Position numbers and translations under genes: made by a program. DNA of 55,944 nucleotides, taken from assembly GCF_030695085.1 (NCBI RefSeq), contig NZ_JAUYTS010000238.1:1-55944 (forward strand), read 5' to 3'. The DNA is from Falsiroseomonas sp. Its GTDB lineage: Bacteria; Pseudomonadota; Alphaproteobacteria; Acetobacterales; Acetobacteraceae. Positions 25,905 to 34,573 of this stretch are shown one piece after another; the stretch's first letter is position 1, and each line of letters begins with the position of its first letter. Below the pieces are notes generated by a model. It did no database searches. It saw only the letters and a program-made list of their open reading frames with translations, and had not been told where the DNA came from.

Positions 25905-27103
25905 CACCCTCCACCATCAGCTGCGTCCGCACCCTGCGCGTGCCGGAACGCGCCAATATCCTCTGGGTCGAGATCGAGACCGCGGAGGGCCTGACCGGCC
26001 TCGGCGAAAGTTTCCGGGGCGCCGCGGCGGTGGAGGGCCAGATGCACGAACTGGTCGCGCCCTATCTGCTCGGCCAGGATTCGCGGAATATCGAGCGCAT
26101 CCACCGCCACCTGATGACGCCCTATGTCGGCTTCGGCGCCTCCTCCGCCGAGATGCGCGCGGCGTCGGCCGTGGATATCGCGCTGTGGGATCTGATGGGC
26201 CAGCGCCTGGGCGTGCCGGTGCATGAGGCGCTGGGCGGGCTGAGCCGCGACAAGATCCGCGCCTACAACACCTGCGCCGGCTACGACTACAATAGCGCCC
26301 GGGACCGCCGCGATGTGCGGGCCGGCGAAAATGCGGTCGGCCCCTATGACGACCAGGTCGCCTTCATGCAGCGCGCCGACGAATTGGCGCATTCGCTGCT
26401 GGAGGAAGGCTTCACGGCGATGAAGATCTGGCCCTTCGATGTCTATGCTGCGGCCTCGGGCGGCCAGGTGATGAACCTGGAAGACCTGAAGAAGGGCATG
26501 GAGCCCTTCGAGAAAATCCGCAGGGCGGTGGGCGACCGGATGGAGGTGATGGCGGAGCTGCACTCCATCTTTTCCCTGCCGGCCGCCACCCGCATCTGCC
26601 AGGCGCTCGCCCCGATCCAGCCCTTCTGGGTGGAGGACCCGATCGGCAAGATGGACGACACGGCGGCGCTGGTGGAGCTGCGCCGGTCCGTCCCCGGCAT
26701 CCCGATCTGCGCCAGTGAAACCCTGGGCGGCAAGGTCGCCTTCCGGGACCTGCTGGTGGCGGGCGCCACCGATGTGGTGATGGTGGACCTCACCTGGTGC
26801 GGCGGCCTGACGGAGGCCCGAAAAATCGCGGCGCTTGCGGAGGCCTGGGCGCGGCCGGTGGCGCCGCATGACTGCACCGGGCCGGTGACGCTGGTGGCCA
26901 GCCTGCACTTCGCGCTCCACGCCGCGACCGCGATCTTCCAGGAGGTGGTGCGCGCGACGCTCGCCACCTGGTACCGCGATTTGGTGACGGAACTGCCCCG
27001 CCTGGAAAAGGGCTTCTGCCTGCCGATGCAGGGGCCGGGGCTGGGCACGAAGCTTCAGCCGGACACCCGCAAGCGTGCGGCCATCCGGGAGAGCAGGGCC
27101 TAG
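25901..27103 (+). CDS. Mandelate racemase/muconate lactonizing-type enolase superfamily enzyme
   Basis: A 400-residue enolase-superfamily member with an N-terminal capping domain (residues about 1-125) and a barrel. Likely catalytic residues are the lysine in AMKIWPFD, metal ligands in MAELHSIF (with an adjacent histidine), WVEDPIGKM and CASETLGG, and a later histidine in VAPHDCTGPVTLVAS. The pattern resembles sugar-acid dehydratases more than racemases, giving a 2-keto-3-deoxy acid. Exact substrate unknown. It is coupled to the binding protein by a 4-bp overlap. Confidence 0.85.
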   Translation: MTPSTISCVRTLRVPERANILWVEIETAEGLTGLGESFRGAAAVEGQMHELVAPYLLGQDSRNIERIHRHLMTPYVGFGASSAEMRAASAVDIALWDLMGQRLGVPVHEALGGLSRDKIRAYNTCAGYDYNSARDRRDVRAGENAVGPYDDQVAFMQRADELAHSLLEEGFTAMKIWPFDVYAAASGGQVMNLEDLKKGMEPFEKIRRAVGDRMEVMAELHSIFSLPAATRICQALAPIQPFWVEDPIGKMDDTAALVELRRSVPGIPICASETLGGKVAFRDLLVAGATDVVMVDLTWCGGLTEARKIAALAEAWARPVAPHDCTGPVTLVASLHFALHAATAIFQEVVRATLATWYRDLVTELPRLEKGFCLPMQGPGLGTKLQPDTRKRAAIRESRA

Positions 27104-27106
27104 CCT

Positions 27107-27571
27107 TTACCGGATCGGCACGGCGGAGACCGCATTATAGGGCGAGCCGTCGATCAGCCGGGTGGACCAGGCGAGATAGACCACCGCGCTGCGCTCCTCA
27201 TCCACGAAGCGGTGGACGCGGGTTTCCTTGAAGAACAGGCTGGTGCTGCTCTCGAACACCACCTCTCCCCGCTCACCGCGACGGGCGCCGGGCTGTACCT
27301 CCACCGGGCCGGTCGCGGTGCAGTTCAGGGCGAAACGGGCCGGGTCCTCCGCCACGCCCAGCATGCCGGACAGGCCGCCGGTGCGGGCCTGGCTGATGTA
27401 GCAGGACACGCCGCGCACCTCCGGATCCGTGAAGCGTTCCACCACCACGCGGTGGCTGCGGGTCAGGCCGAGATTGGTGATGGCCGTGTTCACATGGCCG
27501 ATCTCCTTGGTCTCATCGGCCCAGGCCGGGGTGGTGGCCAGCAGCAGCAGGCAGGCGAGCAGGCGGTGCAT
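27107..27571 (-). CDS. creA: CreA-family periplasmic protein
   Basis: A 154-residue exported protein with a signal peptide (LLACLLLLATTPAWA). The CreA pattern follows: EIGHVNTAITNLG, VERFTDPEVRGVSCYIS, ARFALNCTATGPV and VYLAWSTRLIDGSP. Function in CreA proteins is undefined despite wide conservation. It ends only three bases from the convergent enolase-superfamily gene and lies 33 bp downstream of ggt on the same strand, so it may share that transcript. Confidence 0.88.
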   Translation of the reverse strand: MHRLLACLLLLATTPAWADETKEIGHVNTAITNLGLTRSHRVVVERFTDPEVRGVSCYISQARTGGLSGMLGVAEDPARFALNCTATGPVEVQPGARRGERGEVVFESSTSLFFKETRVHRFVDEERSAVVYLAWSTRLIDGSPYNAVSAVPIR

Positions 27572-27604
27572 GGGTCGTTTTCCTTCAATCGCGGAGGGAT
27601 CTTC

Positions 27605-29281
27605 TCAGTCGCCCAGGGCGATGCCCTCGCGCCGTGGGTCGGCTGCCCCCCAGATACCCTGGGGCGTGATACGGATCGCGGTCAGACCGGAGTTGATCTC
27701 CCGCACATCCACGCGATGACCGCGCGCTTCCAGCGCCGGGGCAAGTTCGGCGGCTGGCGTCCCGGCCTCCAGCTCCAGCGCCGCGGTGCCGACCACGCCG
27801 ATGCGCGGCAGGGCCAGCGCGGCTTCCGGCGCCAGCTCCCAATCCAGCATGGCGACGAGGGATTGCGCCACATGGCCGATGATGCGCGCACCGCCGGCCG
27901 AGCCCAGCAGCAGCACCGGGCGGCCGCCCTCATCGACCACGATGGTGGGCGACATGGAGGATCGCGGCCGCTTGCCGGGCTCGACCCGGTTGGCCACGGG
28001 ACGGCCCTCGATCTCCGGCAGGAAGCTGAAATCGGTCAATTCGTTGTTCAACAGGAAGCCGCCGACGAAGATGCGGCTGCCCATGACGGATTCGATGGTC
28101 GAGGTCAGGGAGACGACGCTGCCTGCCCCATCCACCACCGAGACATGGCTGGTGCCGCTGCCGTGCTCCGCCGGCTGCGCCGCCAGCCCGGCCTCCCGCC
28201 AGCGCGGGTTGCCGGGGCGCGGCGTGGCCATGGCGCGGTCGCGGTCCAGCAACTGGGCCCGGCCGGTGAGGTAGGCGGCGTCCAGCAGGCCGGCGACCGG
28301 GACGCGCAGGAAATCCGCATCGGCCAGGTACAGGTTGCGATCGGCAAAGGCGAGGCGCCCGGCCTCCCCCAGCAGATGCGCCGCATCGGCGCTGCCGGGG
28401 GCCAGGGCGGCGAGGTCGAAATGCTCCAGCACGCCGAGGATCTGGCCCACCGCGACGCCGCCCGAACTCGGCGGGCCGAACCCGCAGATGCGCCAGATGC
28501 GATAGGGCGCGCAGACCGGCGCGCGGCGGGCCGGGGCGTAGGCCGCCAGGTCGGCCTCCGTCATGCCGCCGGGGTTCGCATGGGACTGGACGGCGGCGGC
28601 GATGGTCTCGGCCAGCGTGCCGCGATGCAGCGCATCCGCCCCCTGCTGCACCACCTGCCGCAGCGTCGCGGCCAGCGCGGGGTTGCGGAGCAGGTGGCCA
28701 GCCGGCCAGGGGGCGCCATCGGCATCGAAGAAATAGGCCCGCGCGCCGGGGTCGCGGCGCAGCGAATCGGCGTTGCCGGCGATGGCGGCGGCCATGCGGG
28801 GAGAGACCGCAAAACCCTCATCCGCCAGCGCGATGGTTGGTGCCAACAGCCGCGCCCAGGACAGGCGGCCATGGTCGCGATGCGCTGCCTCCAGCATCCG
28901 CAGCAGGCCGGGCACGCCGACGCTGCGGCCGCCTTCCATGGCCTGCGGGAAGCGCATCGGCGTGCCATCCGGGTTCAGGAACAGGCGCGGCGTGGCGGCG
29001 GCAGGTGCCGTCTCGCGGCCATCCCAGGCCTGGATCTCCAGGCTCTCGCCATCCTGGTGCAGCAGCAGGGCGCCGCCGCCGATGCCGCTCGCCTGCGGCT
29101 CCGTCAGGGTCAGCAGCACGGCGGCGGCAATCGCCGCATCCAGTGCGGAGCCACCCTCGCGCAGCACCTCCCGCGCCGCGTGGCTGGCGTGCGGGTTGGC
29201 AGTCACCGCCATGTGCCGCTGCGCTGGCTGGGCCAGGGCTGGGCAGGCAAGGAGGAGAAGCAGCAGGACTCGAAGCGCCAT
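27605..29281 (-). CDS. ggt: Gamma-glutamyltransferase
   Basis: A 558-residue periplasmic Ntn-hydrolase with a signal peptide (MALRVLLLLLLACPALAQ). It self-cleaves before the catalytic threonine in GSGTSHVSVVDGAG and then cleaves gamma-glutamyl bonds, as in glutathione. Other landmarks are GGSALDAAIAAAVLL, ASGIGGGALLL, FGPPSSGGVAVGQIL, NNELTDFSF and PRSSMSPTIVV. I chose the ATG at 29281 over the GTG three codons upstream. Family assignment is firm; acceptor preference (hydrolysis or transpeptidation) cannot be read. Confidence 0.93.
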   Translation of the reverse strand: MALRVLLLLLLACPALAQPAQRHMAVTANPHASHAAREVLREGGSALDAAIAAAVLLTLTEPQASGIGGGALLLHQDGESLEIQAWDGRETAPAAATPRLFLNPDGTPMRFPQAMEGGRSVGVPGLLRMLEAAHRDHGRLSWARLLAPTIALADEGFAVSPRMAAAIAGNADSLRRDPGARAYFFDADGAPWPAGHLLRNPALAATLRQVVQQGADALHRGTLAETIAAAVQSHANPGGMTEADLAAYAPARRAPVCAPYRIWRICGFGPPSSGGVAVGQILGVLEHFDLAALAPGSADAAHLLGEAGRLAFADRNLYLADADFLRVPVAGLLDAAYLTGRAQLLDRDRAMATPRPGNPRWREAGLAAQPAEHGSGTSHVSVVDGAGSVVSLTSTIESVMGSRIFVGGFLLNNELTDFSFLPEIEGRPVANRVEPGKRPRSSMSPTIVVDEGGRPVLLLGSAGGARIIGHVAQSLVAMLDWELAPEAALALPRIGVVGTAALELEAGTPAAELAPALEARGHRVDVREINSGLTAIRITPQGIWGAADPRREGIALGD

Positions 29282-29315
29282 TGGGACCACCCGCGTGATG
29301 CGGATAGTCTATGGC

Positions 29316-29699
29316 ATGCCCGAGCCCAGCGTCATGCGCCGTACCGTGAAACAGGCCTCCGAGGCGCGCGGCCGGCAGGCGGAGGCGGCGGCGGAGGCCG
29401 CACTGGCGCAGGACGGTTTTGCCACCCTGGCCCGCAGGGTGCGAACCGGGGCCGGTGAGATCGACCTGGTTGTGGAACGCGCCGGGCTGCTGGTGTTCGT
29501 CGAGGTGAAGGCGCGCGCCACGCTGACCGATGCCGCCTTCGCCCTTGGCCCGCGCCAGCAGGGGCGGCTGATGGAAGCCGCCGAGGCCTGGATGGCAGCC
29601 AACCCCGGCCATGGCGCGGAAGGTGTGCGCTTCGACGTGCTGCTGGTGGATGGGCAGGGCAGGGTGCGGCGGGTGGTGGACGCCTTCCGCGCCGGCTGA
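29316..29699 (+). CDS. YraN/UPF0102-family nuclease-like protein
   Basis: A 127-residue protein with the UPF0102 pattern: RGRQAEAAAEAALAQDG, LARRVRTGAGEIDLVV, LLVFVEVKARATL and FDVLLVDGQGRVRRV. The GEIDLV and VFVEVKAR stretches carry the endonuclease-like acidic and lysine residues. Starts at 29298, 29316 and 29334 are all possible; I used the middle ATG. It ends two bases from the convergent panC stop. Confidence 0.87.
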   Translation: MPEPSVMRRTVKQASEARGRQAEAAAEAALAQDGFATLARRVRTGAGEIDLVVERAGLLVFVEVKARATLTDAAFALGPRQQGRLMEAAEAWMAANPGHGAEGVRFDVLLVDGQGRVRRVVDAFRAG

Positions 29700-29701
29700 G
29701 C

Positions 29702-30529
29702 CTACAGCGCCATATTGTCCAGCAGCCGCACCTCACCCAGCTTCGCCGCCACCAGCAGCCGGCCGGGGCCACCTTCCCAGGGCCGCAGCGTCTCCGGCTG
29801 CACCAGCGCGAAGTAGTCCGGCGCGAAGCCCGCCTCCTGCAGTTGCTGCGCCGCGCGCGCCAGCACCGGGCCGGGGGCGGCGCCGGCGCGGATGGTATCC
29901 AGCGCCGTCAGCATCAGCCGCGGCAGCAGCGGCGCCAGGGCGCGCTGTTCTGGCGTCAGCCGGATGTTGCGGGAGGAACAGGCCAGGCCATCCGCCTCCC
30001 GCACCGTCGGATGCGGCAGGATGCGGATCGGCAGGTCGAGGTCGGCGACGACGCGGGAGACGACCTGCACCTGCTGCCAATCCTTCTCCCCGAACACCGC
30101 CACATCCGCCTGGGACTGACTGAACAGCTTGGTGCAGACGGTGGCGACGCCGCGGAAATGGTCGGGGCGCGCGGTGCCCTCGAAGCCCTCGGCGGGGCCC
30201 GAGACCTCGATGCGCGTGGCGCTGCCGGGCGGGTACATGGTGGGGACATCCGGCATCCAGACGATGTCGCAGCCCACGGCGCGCAGCTTGGCCAGGTCGC
30301 CTGCCTCGTCACGCGGGTAGCGGGACAGATCCTCGGTCGGGGAGAATTGCAGCGGATTGACGAAGATGGAGACCGCCACCGTCTCCGCCACCTGTCGCCC
30401 GGCGGTGACCAGCGCGAGGTGCCCCTGGTGCAGCGCGCCCATGGTCGGCACCAGCGCCAGGCGGCGGCCGTCGCGGCGCGCCTCCGCACTGGCGGCGCGC
30501 AGCGTGGCGAGGTCGCGGATGATCTGCAT
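29702..30529 (-). CDS. panC: Pantothenate synthetase
   Basis: A 275-residue enzyme that joins pantoate and beta-alanine with ATP. Landmarks are LVPTMGALHQGHLALV (with the HxGH motif), SIFVNPLQFSPTEDLSRYP, KLFSQSQADVAVFGEKDWQQ and VREADGLACSSRNIRL. Full length. Possible cotranscription from comM upstream, with a 69-bp gap. Confidence 0.96.
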   Translation of the reverse strand: MQIIRDLATLRAASAEARRDGRRLALVPTMGALHQGHLALVTAGRQVAETVAVSIFVNPLQFSPTEDLSRYPRDEAGDLAKLRAVGCDIVWMPDVPTMYPPGSATRIEVSGPAEGFEGTARPDHFRGVATVCTKLFSQSQADVAVFGEKDWQQVQVVSRVVADLDLPIRILPHPTVREADGLACSSRNIRLTPEQRALAPLLPRLMLTALDTIRAGAAPGPVLARAAQQLQEAGFAPDYFALVQPETLRPWEGGPGRLLVAAKLGEVRLLDNMAL

Positions 30530-30598
30530 GGCGGTTCCCCTTCGTCGGGGCGCAAGGTTGCGGTTACGTCACCTGCCGTCCAGCCCGCGCGACGCAGG

Positions 30599-32107
30599 TC
30601 AGGCGCCACGTCCCGGCATGCGGTGCCGGAAGGCGAGCGCTTCCGCCACATGGCCGCGGGCCACCCGTTCCGCCGCCGCCAGGTCGGCGACGGTTCGCGC
30701 CACGCGCAGCGTCCGCACCTGGCCGCGGGTGGACAGGCGCAGGCGCGTCGCGGCTGTCTCCAGCAGGGCCAGCGCATCGGCATCGGCCATCGGTTGCAGC
30801 GCATCCCACTCGGCCTCCGCATTGCAGCGGGCGAGGCCCCGGGCACACTGGCGATCACGCGCGGCGGCAACGCGGGCGGCGACCACCTCCGTCCGCTCCC
30901 CGGGCGGGGCGCGCGTAAGTTCCGCGGAGGGCAAAGGCTGCACCTCGATCACCACATCCATGCGGTCCAGCAGCGGGCCGGACAGGCGCTGCTGGTAGTC
31001 CTGCCCGCAATGCGGCGCGCGGGCGCATTCGCGGGACGGCTCGCCGAGATAGCCGCAGCGGCAGGGGTTCATCGCGGCGACGCATTGGAAGCGTGCGGGG
31101 TAGGTCACATGCGCATTGGCGCGGCTGACGGTGGTGCGGCCGGTCTCCATCGGCTGGCGCAACGCCTCCAGCGCCGCACGGGGAAATTCCGGCCATTCAT
31201 CGAGGAACAGCACGCCGAGATGGGCGAGCGAGATCTCTCCCGGCCGCGCCCGCGCCCCACCGCCGACCAAAGCGGGGACGGAGGCCGAATGATGCGGGTC
31301 CCGGAAGGGCGGGCGCTTCAGCAGGCGGCCCTCGGTCAGCATGCCGGCCACCGAATGCACCAGGGAGATCTCCAGCGCCTCCGCCGGGGTGAGGTCCGGC
31401 AACAGCCCGGCCATGCGGGCGGCCAGCATGGATTTGCCGGCCCCGGGCGGGCCGATCATCAGCAGATTGTGCCCGCCGGAGGCCGCGATCTCCAGCGCCC
31501 GCTTGGCGCTTTCCTGGCCGCGCACCTGGCTGAGGCAGGGGCCGGCCCAGGGCGCATCGTCCATGCGCGGCGGCACCGGCTGGGTGAGGGTCTGGATGCC
31601 GCGGAAATGGTTGATCAGGGCGGGCAGGTCGGGCGGGGCGAGCACCTGGATGCGCCCGGCCCAGGCGGCCTCCGGCCCTTGGCTCGCGGGGCAGACCAGG
31701 CCGAGTTCGCGCGCCGAGGCGGCCATGGCGGCGGGCAGCACGCCGGCGACGGGGGCGATGCTGCCATCCAGCGCCAATTCGCCCAGCGCCGCGAATTCAT
31801 GCAGCTCGTCGCGCGGCAGCACATCCATCGCGGCCAGCACGGCGAGCGCGATGGGCAGGTCGAAATGGCTGCCTTCCTTGGCGATGTCGGCGGGCGCCAT
31901 GTTCACAAGCACGCGCTTGGGCGGCAGGGACAGGCCGATGGCGGTCAGCGCCGCGCGCACCCGTTCCTTCGATTCGCCCACCGCCTTGTCGGGCAGGCCG
32001 ACGATGAGGAAGGCCGGCAGGCCAGGGGCGATCTGCACCTGCACCTCGACGGGCACGGCCTCGATGCCGGCGAAGGCGAAGGTCTGGATGCGGGCGATGG
32101 AGGACAC
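30599..32107 (-). CDS. comM: YifB/ComM-family Mg-chelatase-like AAA+ helicase
   Basis: A 502-residue protein. The N-terminal ChlI-like domain contains VGLPDKAVGESKERVRAA. The AAA+ core has Walker A GPPGAGKSMLAAR and Walker B VLFLDEWPEF. A cysteine-bearing insert (NPCRCGYLGEP and later PHCGQDY) and a C-terminal Mg_chelatase_C domain follow. ComM acts as a branch-migration helicase that helps integrate divergent DNA during natural transformation. With comEC in the same window, the cell has at least two competence-related genes. The start is GTG at 32107. Confidence 0.93.
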   Translation of the reverse strand: MSSIARIQTFAFAGIEAVPVEVQVQIAPGLPAFLIVGLPDKAVGESKERVRAALTAIGLSLPPKRVLVNMAPADIAKEGSHFDLPIALAVLAAMDVLPRDELHEFAALGELALDGSIAPVAGVLPAAMAASARELGLVCPASQGPEAAWAGRIQVLAPPDLPALINHFRGIQTLTQPVPPRMDDAPWAGPCLSQVRGQESAKRALEIAASGGHNLLMIGPPGAGKSMLAARMAGLLPDLTPAEALEISLVHSVAGMLTEGRLLKRPPFRDPHHSASVPALVGGGARARPGEISLAHLGVLFLDEWPEFPRAALEALRQPMETGRTTVSRANAHVTYPARFQCVAAMNPCRCGYLGEPSRECARAPHCGQDYQQRLSGPLLDRMDVVIEVQPLPSAELTRAPPGERTEVVAARVAAARDRQCARGLARCNAEAEWDALQPMADADALALLETAATRLRLSTRGQVRTLRVARTVADLAAAERVARGHVAEALAFRHRMPGRGA

Positions 32108-32138
32108 GCATCCAGGGTTGAATTATTCTCGTCCTAAA

Positions 32139-33170
32139 TCAACCATTCCAGCCGGTAATAAACCGTTCCAGCAGCCGGCCCAGCAGATCGACGTTGTAGC
32201 CGCCTTCCTGGATGATCGCCGCCGGCAGCCCCGCCGCGGCGATCAGCGCGCCCGCGCGGGCAAACCCATCCTCCGTCACGCGCAGGAAACCCAGTGGCTC
32301 ATGCTCGCTGGCATCGAAGCCGAGCGAGACCACCAGCGCGTCTGCCCCGAAATTGCGGATCACCGCCAGCCCGGTCTCGATCGCGGCCAGCCACTCCGTG
32401 TCCCCGGTGCCCTGCGCCAGCGGCAGGTTCAAATTGCAGCCGGTGCCTGGCCCGGCGCCGCGTTCCCCGGCATGGCCGACATACCAGGGGTAGTAGGCGT
32501 TGGGGTCGCCATGGACCGAGACGGTCAGCACATCCCCCCGCTTCCAGAAGATGCCCTGGGTGCCGTTGCCATGGTGGCTGTCGATATCCAGCACCGCCAC
32601 GCGGCGCGCGCCACCCGCCACCAGCGTCTCCGCCGCGATCGCGGCGTTGTTGAGGTAGCAATGTCCGCCGGCGCGCGCGGCATAGGCGTGGTGGCCCGGC
32701 GGGCGGCACAGCGCATAGGCGGTGCGGCCGGCCGCCGCTTCCTCCGCCGCCGCCACGGCGCAGGCGGCGGCGCCGATCGCGGCGTCCCAGGTGCCGGGGC
32801 CGATCGGGCAGGCGGTGTCCGCCGTGTACCAGCCGACGCGGCCGACCAGGCCCGTGGGTGGCCGCGCGCCCTGGGAGATCATTTCCGGCGTCGGATGGAC
32901 ATTGCCCACCACCTCCGCCGCCGCCTCCGGCAGTTCGGCCCAGGCCGCGGCGGCGTCGCGCAGGAAGTCGAGGTAGCGCGGCTCATGCGCCCGCAGCAGC
33001 GCGACCTCCGGGGCCGGGGGCGGCGCAAGCGGCGTGATGCCGAGGCGGGCCAGCCCCTCCGCGAGGGAGGCGGCGCGGGCCGGCACCTCGAAATTCGGGC
33101 GGATGCGCCCGCGCATCAGGAAGAAGTTCGGGGCATGCGCCGCATGGGCGGCATCGGCGAAAGCTTTCAT
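32139..33170 (-). CDS. Histone deacetylase-fold enzyme, acetylpolyamine amidohydrolase-like
   Basis: A 343-residue zinc amidohydrolase of the arginase/deacetylase fold. Active-site residues are visible: the histidine pair in CRPPGHHAYAA, zinc ligands in VLDIDSHHGNGTQ and LGFDASEHEPLG, and the transition-state tyrosine in IIQEGGYNVD. The stretch YPWYVGHAGERGAG and the length are like bacterial acetylpolyamine amidohydrolases, which release acetate from acetylputrescine or acetylcadaverine. The start at 33170 (MKAFADAAHA) is preferred; upstream codons are antisense of the M20 gene. Divergent from the M20 pair at 33275-35805. Confidence 0.88.
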   Translation of the reverse strand: MKAFADAAHAAHAPNFFLMRGRIRPNFEVPARAASLAEGLARLGITPLAPPPAPEVALLRAHEPRYLDFLRDAAAAWAELPEAAAEVVGNVHPTPEMISQGARPPTGLVGRVGWYTADTACPIGPGTWDAAIGAAACAVAAAEEAAAGRTAYALCRPPGHHAYAARAGGHCYLNNAAIAAETLVAGGARRVAVLDIDSHHGNGTQGIFWKRGDVLTVSVHGDPNAYYPWYVGHAGERGAGPGTGCNLNLPLAQGTGDTEWLAAIETGLAVIRNFGADALVVSLGFDASEHEPLGFLRVTEDGFARAGALIAAAGLPAAIIQEGGYNVDLLGRLLERFITGWNG

Positions 33171-33274
33171 GGCGGCGACGGTAGGGGCGGCTGGGCGAGC
33201 CTGTCCACCGGCTGCGGCTGGACAGATCGGCGCCATGGGGGCTGACTGCGCGGCTTGCTGCCCAAGGGTTCCTG

Positions 33275-34573
33275 ATGACCAACGCCATCCCACTCGACCC
33301 CGGCGCCCGCCGCGCCATCCTGGACGCCTGCGATTCGCTGCGTGGCGAGGGCGAGCAGGCGCTGATGCGCCTGGTGCGCTGCCCCTCCACCCTGGGGAAC
33401 GAGGCCTCGGCGCTGAATGAGATGGCGCGGGTCTATGAAAGCCTCGGCCTGGTGGCGCAGCGCGTGCCGACCGATCCGGCGGCGCTGGCGGGGCATCCCG
33501 GCTTCTCGCCGCCGCTGATCGGCTATGAGGGCCGCGACAATGTGGTGGCGGTGCACCGGCCGCGCGCCGCGAAGGGCCGCTCGCTCGCCTTGCAGGGCCA
33601 TGTCGATGTGGTGCCGGAAGGCGCCGAGGATGAATGGACCACGCCGCCCTATGAACCCGCGATCCGCGGTGGCCGCATGTATGGCCGCGGCGCCGGCGAC
33701 ATGAAGGCCGGCATTTTGTCATATGTCACCGCCTTCCGCGCCCTGAAGCTGGCAGGGCTGCAACCGGCGGCCGAAGTGCAGATGCAGTCGGTGATCGAGG
33801 AGGAATGCACCGGCAATGGCGCACTCGCCTGCATGCTGGCGCTGCCGCGCACCGATGCCGTGATCATCCCCGAACCCGGCCCCGGCCTGCCCGCAATGTA
33901 CAGCGCGGAGGTCGGCGTGGTCTGGGCCTGGGTCACCGTCACGGGTCGTCCGGCGCATGTGCGGGACAAGCAGGCGGGGGTGAATGCGGTGGAGGCGGCG
34001 ATGTCCATCTGGACCCGGTTCGAAGCCTATGAGCGCGACATGAATCGCGGCGAGCTGATCCATGCCAGCTTCCGCGGCGTGAACCATCCGGTGAATGTGA
34101 ATCTCGGCACCTTCACGGGCGGGGAGTGGAATTCCTCCGTGCCGACGCGCGCCACGCTGGGCCTGCGGGTCGGCGTGATGATGGGCAACACCGCCGCCAG
34201 CGTGCGCGCGGACATCGAACGCATCGTGGACTCCGCGCGCGGCGACCCCGCGCTGAAGGGCGCCAAGGTGAAGCTGGAATTCAAGGGCTTCATGGCGGAC
34301 CCCTGCGTCTTCGACATGCAGGCAGAAATCGTGCGGGCCTCCATGCACAACTTCGCCGAGCTCACGGGCAACGAATTGCGGAAGTACCCCGCCACCGGCC
34401 TGACCGATGGGCGCTTCTTCACCCTGTACCAGGACACGCCCGTGGCCTGCTTCGGGCCGGACGCGCAGGATATTCACGGCATCGATGAAAGCGTCGGCAT
34501 GGACTCCATGCACGACATCACGCGGACCATCGCAATCACCATGGCGGAATGGTGTGGAGTGGAAGCAGCATGA
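33275..34573 (+). CDS. M20-family ArgE/DapE-type deacylase
   Basis: A 432-residue di-zinc hydrolase. Metal ligands and catalytic residues appear in order: LALQGHVDVVPEG, GRGAGDMKAG, SVIEEECTGNG, VIIPEPG and DIHGIDESV near the C-terminus. A dimerisation domain is inserted at residues about 210-330. The family removes acyl groups from N-acyl amino acids or succinyl-diaminopimelate. With no biosynthetic neighbours and a second amidohydrolase coupled by a 4-bp overlap, a catabolic role on N-acyl compounds is more likely than lysine or arginine synthesis. Confidence 0.88.
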   Translation: MTNAIPLDPGARRAILDACDSLRGEGEQALMRLVRCPSTLGNEASALNEMARVYESLGLVAQRVPTDPAALAGHPGFSPPLIGYEGRDNVVAVHRPRAAKGRSLALQGHVDVVPEGAEDEWTTPPYEPAIRGGRMYGRGAGDMKAGILSYVTAFRALKLAGLQPAAEVQMQSVIEEECTGNGALACMLALPRTDAVIIPEPGPGLPAMYSAEVGVVWAWVTVTGRPAHVRDKQAGVNAVEAAMSIWTRFEAYERDMNRGELIHASFRGVNHPVNVNLGTFTGGEWNSSVPTRATLGLRVGVMMGNTAASVRADIERIVDSARGDPALKGAKVKLEFKGFMADPCVFDMQAEIVRASMHNFAELTGNELRKYPATGLTDGRFFTLYQDTPVACFGPDAQDIHGIDESVGMDSMHDITRTIAITMAEWCGVEAA

